Shown piece after piece: positions 61,178 through 64,000 of a stretch of DNA of 64,000 nt. The notes beneath the pieces are model-generated. The model was not told the origin of the DNA. It did no database searches and worked only from the letters and a program-made list of their open reading frames with translations. The position numbers and the translations under genes are program-made. Position 1 is the first letter of the stretch; each line of letters starts with the position of its first letter. The stretch comes from Sipunculus nudus. Lineage: Eukaryota > Annelida > Sipuncula > Golfingiida > Sipunculidae. The stretch lies in assembly GCA_026874595.1 (NCBI GenBank), contig CM049312.1:26467956-26531955 (forward strand), written 5' to 3'.

Positions 61178-63600
61178 ATATTTTACATATATATGAGAGA
61201 GAGAGAGACAAAATGAGCCATCGAGAGACACACAGACAGACATTTATGTATATGATGTACATCAACATCGACGGGAGACCATTAAATATATTCAATAGTT
61301 AAAAGATAAATCAATAATGTGTCTTGAATATTAATAATCTGTTGCAATATTCTTTGAAATACGAACAAATTAATCTTGATAAACAAAGTCTTAATTATAA
61401 TAACAGATTACGAAGGCGAGTGAATCTAGTGCATTTTAATATGTTTCTCTACAAAATCGGGCCTCCTATGCTGAATATGCATCGATTCAGGCGGGGACCA
61501 ACAGTAGGCGGTGCTATAAACATATACAAATGATGAGTACATCAGATTTCGCCCCCGCGCCCGTCTCTGTGAGTGTGCATTCAATTCATGTTAATAAGAG
61601 TGCAGAAAGTCATAAAAATACTACGCCGGTGACATGCAGAGGCAGGGAACATCAGTGCAATCCGGATGTATTGCTTCGGGGCTGGTTCAGCAGCGGTTTT
61701 GCAGGGGGTGGATGCGAACTGAAGATAACAATGCCTCTAATTGTGGTGTGGCTGTTATCTGTTGTCGCTTTGTGTGAGACGGTTTTATAATTTCCTCTCT
61801 GGCGTTAAATTGCATCTCCACATGGGTACAATGTGTGACCCCAGTTGATACACTCAGCAGCTGTTTCTAAGGCGGCCTCCCTGGTTCTATGACCGCGGTT
61901 TTATTCACTTATATAGAGCCCCCTGAAGAGGTAATAACCCCACCATGGTCAAGGCTGTATCCGTACTAAGTATTTGCATCTAAATCGAGTTATACCGAAC
62001 CGGTTTTATTTAGGCTGGAAGCAATCCTCTTTGCGTCCGCACGGTAGTTTGTCTTACAACCTAAACAGGTTTATGCATTAAAATTTAGCTTGCTGTTCGC
62101 ACGTGGTTGTTAATGAAGTTGTCTGTGCTGCTAAAAATGCTAAAGAAATGATCAAATGACAGCAAAACTAGCCTCACGCAGATTCGAAATAGATTGGCCT
62201 GTGATAAGATTTACAGTAAGTCGGACTACTGTAAACTGGACTGCTGAAGATCACCTTTCACGCGGATTACAGTAGACATGCAGAAGTGATGCTGATTAAA
62301 AGGGCCAAATCACGTATAAAGCATGTTGAATTAAAATGGATAAAAGATGCTTCCCTTTAAAATAAATCGGTACCTGACATTGCCTTAAAACCGTTTGCCT
62401 ACTAATGTAAAAGAGTGTTAAAAACAGTGGACCCGGCGCGATCACAGGTGTCAACATAAACAAAGCGTGTGGGGCTGTGTGCATCGCAGAGCCATAACAC
62501 GTGTCAATCAGGAGTTGCCCTGACTGATTAGGGCCAAAAAAATCTAATACATGTTCCCATCTGAAGAAATATCGCGTTTTGCGGCTCACAGTCGGACCTC
62601 CAGTCACGCGGCCTTGTTATGGTAAACATACACAAGTGGACTGTGTTTACCAACACGCAGAGCCATAACAAGGTGTTAAACAGCCGAGGTACTGAGGCTG
62701 TGGATGGTTTTGCTGGGGATACTTATAAAGCAAATTTGAACTGATAGTGTGAAAGAAAAGGAATAATATAGCTCCTGATTATTCATTTCTTTTAATGGTT
62801 TAGTGCAGACAGAGTAATCCGATTAATGATCCGAATTATTTGCTAGTGCGGATACTACCTAACAATTCTAAACATAGCATAAAATAATTTCCAGACAGGT
62901 CATATGCCCAAGGATTCAGCTTGCTATATAGTGAGCGCACGTGATCATTTATAGATGTTTCCTCTAGAACTGAATAAGGATATAGGACCTACCATTTCTC
63001 ATATTGGCAAATAATCATATTTTTAAATATATAAAAATCTTGAATGATGTGGGATTTCTCTGAATCTAACCTTAAGATTAGTGACTATGCTTAGGGTATC
63101 TAATCAGAATATCAGCAAAGGTTACAGGGAAAGTCTGAATTAAAGGGATATTTTTTGTCAATGCGTATATTACATCTGATTGTCAATACAAAGAGAGCCT
63201 TTGTGGAGATAATGATGATACTGGCGGTGAATATATATACATTTTTGCAGGATAAATTCATGGAACAAATATTTGAGTAAAAACCATAATTTTGAAACAT
63301 ATCATACTTACCGGATTCGCAATTTTTTCCGTAATGGTATTTTCCACAGTAACAGAAGTAGCCGGCTTTGGTGTACCTCGTCTCGTAACATCGGCCACCG
63401 TTCAGACATGGCCTTGAGTAACACGCCAATCTGCGAGGCTTAGCGGCATGGATCTCCACCTGGAAATAGTAAAAAGATTTGTTATTGAAAATACTGAAGA
63501 TCAAGTTATTTGGCTTAATATTTATTTATTTTAAATAAACCATCATTGACACACTAACAAAAACAAAGAAAAAGAAATGTACAAAGCGATGATCCTTCAT
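51674..63600 (-). CDS. Gene C: secreted 6xEGF plus Cys-rich-block protein (3' end uncertain)
   Basis: Exons: probable signal exon 63600-63559 (or to 63541); EGF exons 63459-63312, 61096-60974, 59126-59004, 58491-58363, 57588-57451, 56895-56782; Cys-rich exons 56261-56186, 55657-55482, 53617-53506, 53111-52972, 52587-52524, 52124-51964. Phases agree at every junction from the first EGF exon onward. The Cys-rich block keeps exon lengths 112, 140 and 161 and the cysteine spacing of genes A and B. Either the gene splices onward from the GTGAGT at 51963 to an exon I could not find, or the last exon reads through to TGA at 51916-51914 (AATAAA at 51679-51674). No Gly/Lys repeat tail was seen. Four more EGF domains than A or B; a secreted, matrix-type role is inferred. 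Confidence 0.82.
51964..52124 (-). CDS. Gene C exon 13: Cys-rich block, last segment recognised
   Basis: 161 nt. Acceptor TTTTGTAG|GTGG; donor CAAT|GTGAGT. It encodes WLIDIDNRRECFLGAL, PECMKYEKSV and GQFCHDVKQ. If the donor is not used, the frame continues CEYWKFCLIAAVYFEA to a TGA at 51916-51914. Confidence 0.85.
52524..52587 (-). CDS. Gene C exon 12: small Cys-rich exon
   Basis: 64 nt. Acceptor TTTTGACAG|ACTG; donor TGCAG|GTAGAA. It encodes CPSLTPQVCNRFYEGDNAMC; three cysteines. It is the counterpart of gene B exon 7, two codons shorter. Confidence 0.82.
52972..53111 (-). CDS. Gene C exon 11: Cys-rich block, CxxxWxxxxLxxTGC-like segment
   Basis: 140 nt, as in genes A and B. Acceptor TGTTTACAG|TCAC; donor CTCTG|GTGAGA. 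It encodes ILQDSLHCLSDWKNSYLSF, then TGCEAYDAIV and LLLCS. Another frame is also open here, but only this one joins both neighbours in phase and aligns with the paralogues. Confidence 0.83.
53506..53617 (-). CDS. Gene C exon 10: Cys-rich block, PGTCSxRxxxCG segment
   Basis: 112 nt, as in genes A and B. Acceptor CTTAACAG|AATCC; donor AACCG|GTCAGT. It encodes SSPGTCSERAKACGVLFLRI and ends VPCNETN. Confidence 0.84.
53746..53756 (+). other. Isolated Pol III B-box match
   Basis: GGTTCGAATCC, a perfect B-box word, without a convincing A box or tRNA fold upstream. Probably a SINE or tRNA relic in a gene C intron. Confidence 0.3.
54349..54389. repeat. Poly-G tract
   Basis: 41 bp of G broken by TT and single T. 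It could fold as a G-quadruplex on the plus strand. It lies in the gene C intron between exons 9 and 10. Shorter homopolymers are G 12380-12395 and C 18619-18637. Confidence 0.85.
55240..55302. repeat. (TA)n microsatellite
   Basis: Near-pure TA run in the gene C intron between exons 9 and 10. Confidence 0.92.
55482..55657 (-). CDS. Gene C exon 9: Cys-rich block, CxCRP segment
   Basis: 176 nt. Acceptor CTTTTTAG|ACAC; donor TATAG|GTCAGC. It encodes GAGETEKCHNEMLDL, TKSCDCRPPDVALLY and WHCVYRLRR; four cysteines with the CxCRP core. Confidence 0.83.
56186..56261 (-). CDS. Gene C exon 8: start of Cys-rich block
   Basis: 76 nt. Acceptor TTATGTCAG|GAAAG directly after a long (ATT)n run; donor GTTT|GTCAGT. 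It encodes KCQIDVRACDYPTLPDDV then FDKC, matching exon 3 of genes A and B in cysteine spacing and in phases 1 and 2. Confidence 0.82.
56266..56440. repeat. (ATT)n microsatellite abutting the gene C exon 8 acceptor
   Basis: About 170 bp of trinucleotide repeat. On the minus strand it ends TTATTATGTCAG at the exon boundary, standing in for the pyrimidine tract. Confidence 0.92.
56782..56895 (-). CDS. Gene C exon 7: EGF-like domain 6
   Basis: 114 nt, phases 1-1. Acceptor TTTTTAAG|CCAAT; donor AACA|GTCAGT. Cysteines: CATTVCENGGTC and YCTCPRNYTGDRC. Confidence 0.9.
57451..57588 (-). CDS. Gene C exon 6: EGF-like domain 5
   Basis: 138 nt, phases 1-1. Acceptor TTTTACAG|GTGAT; donor ATGC|GTGAGT. Cysteines: CLLKPEVICKNGGTC and YSCYCTNQYYGDRC, with a long Ser/Thr-rich loop between them that includes an NST motif. 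Confidence 0.9.
58363..58491 (-). CDS. Gene C exon 5: EGF-like domain 4
   Basis: 129 nt, phases 1-1. Acceptor GATTGTAG|AGGAC; donor TTTG|GTAAGG. Cysteines: CTITPPLCLNGGKC and YTCTCPYEYRGDRC. Confidence 0.91.
59004..59126 (-). CDS. Gene C exon 4: EGF-like domain 3
   Basis: 123 nt, phases 1-1. Acceptor CCTTCAG|TAAAC; donor ATTC|GTGAGT. Cysteines: CVADRPCQNGGKC and FQCKCPVGFRGSRC. Confidence 0.9.
59680..59950. repeat. Dispersed repeat shared with 34.31-34.56 kb
   Basis: Partner of the previous repeat, in the gene C intron between EGF domains 2 and 3. Clearly diverged. Confidence 0.55.
60160..60352. repeat. Dispersed repeat with imperfect inverted ends
   Basis: The GAACTTCATAGACAGATCT segment also occurs at 33,527-33,545, and TTTAGACTGG...ACCC.GCTCT recurs near 86-108. 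AGACTGGTACCCTGCTCTA (about 60,257) is roughly the reverse complement of sequence at about 60,300-60,342. Confidence 0.4.
60974..61096 (-). CDS. Gene C exon 3: EGF-like domain 2
   Basis: 123 nt, phases 1-1. Acceptor ATGTCAG|TGAG; donor AAGT|GTAAGT. Cysteines: CYHKSPCKNGSRC, then YFCSSCPKNYVGRDC. The Cys4-Cys5 spacing has two residues instead of one. Confidence 0.86.
61147..61208. repeat. (TA)n and (GA)n microsatellites
   Basis: TA run 61147-61174 and a short GA run near 61196-61208, upstream of the gene C exon 3 acceptor. Confidence 0.85.
63312..63459 (-). CDS. Gene C exon 2: EGF-like domain 1
   Basis: 148 nt. Acceptor TATTTCCAG|GTGG (phase 0); donor TCCG|GTAAGT (phase 1). After VEIHAAKPRRLA comes an EGF domain with CYSRPCLNGGRC and YFCYCGKYHYGKNC. 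Confidence 0.88.
63541..63600 (-). CDS. Gene C exon 1 (tentative): signal peptide
   Basis: ATG at 63600 opens MKDHRFVHFFFFVFV, a typical signal core. Two donors would join in phase 0 to the EGF exon starting at 63459: GTTAGT after 63559, or a weaker GTTTAT after 63541. The intron would be only 80-100 nt. No TATA box is obvious upstream, so the real first exon could lie beyond the window. Confidence 0.5.
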
Positions 63601-64000
63601 CAAGCTCCTATGGCAACGGACAGACATAGCATATCTGTTGATGGTCTTTGACACAAGATGATAGGGTTGCATGCACTCAAATGTATCGTGGCCATGATGC
63701 AAATGATAGCCCATCAAGTACGCTCTGTAACGCAGCGATTTATCGAGAACATGCAACACCGTGGGCAATTCTCCCGCTTATTAAGGCATGCGGCTGTCTG
63801 GGAAATGTAATTCCCGGAAGTACAGAAAAATAAGTGTCAGGTTCAAATAAGACTATGGATGAGCTGATCAGTCAACCAATCAGAGATCGTGTTTCAATTT
63901 GTCCAACAAGTAGTGTCGCTGTCTCGTGACAAGAACCCAGCAAAACAAGTAAAACAAAGCTTAACAAAGGTATGGTGTAGCTACAGCGCTGTGTAAAGAG

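Noticed and set aside
61530-61790. 86-codon plus-strand frame ending in a hydrophobic stretch
   Set aside because: The hydrophobic part is at the C-terminus, with no homology or splice evidence, inside a gene C intron.

Overview
The window is eukaryotic, AT-rich and intron-dense. It most likely comes from a mollusc, probably a bivalve. This is inferred from secreted EGF-domain genes with one-domain exons, heavy (TA)n microsatellites, tRNA-derived SINEs, and a TAGCTCA...TGAGCTA hairpin repeat end of a kind I associate with molluscan genomes. I saw no operon, prokaryotic gene, CRISPR array or viral gene. All recognisable genes are on the minus strand and belong to one tandem family; the plus strand shows only transposon and satellite debris.

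Gene A (about 21.9 to 5.4 kb) and gene B (38.4 to 25.4 kb) are head-to-tail paralogues. Each has a TATA box, a signal peptide, one EGF domain in exon 1, a second EGF domain in exon 2, and a six-exon cysteine-rich block (about 19 Cys) that I do not recognise. A last exon then encodes a tandem repeat with consensus GGPDSW(E/D)YGKGK. Gene B assembles with no break: nine exons, 1392 nt, 463 codons plus stop, all junction phases agreeing. Gene A has the same exons, but the seventh is not found where expected and a minisatellite occupies the place. Its repeat exon is much longer (about 31 units against 5) and carries two TAA codons at Tyr positions.

Around 46 kb is a broken copy of exon 1 alone (start codon lost, stop in the signal peptide) whose TATA element is kept. 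Gene C (63.6 to 51.9 kb) is a more distant paralogue: a probable signal exon, six one-exon EGF domains, then the same six-exon cysteine-rich block with nearly the same exon lengths and phases. No repeat tail was found for it. Shared architecture, signal peptides and tail composition suggest secreted structural or adhesive proteins (byssus, shell matrix or mucus), but that role is inference.

Between and inside the genes lie a MITE family with 5-bp target duplications (two intact copies plus a remnant), tRNA-headed elements with terminal inverted repeats and a perfect 37-bp hairpin at 30.3 to 30.9 kb, a 1956-bp almost identical tandem duplication at 40.1 to 44.0 kb, a ~275-bp tandem array at 14 to 15.5 kb, two copies of a 21/27-bp minisatellite, and many microsatellites. 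The regions 1-5.4, 22-25, 38.5-40 and 46.3-51.6 kb hold no gene I can support.
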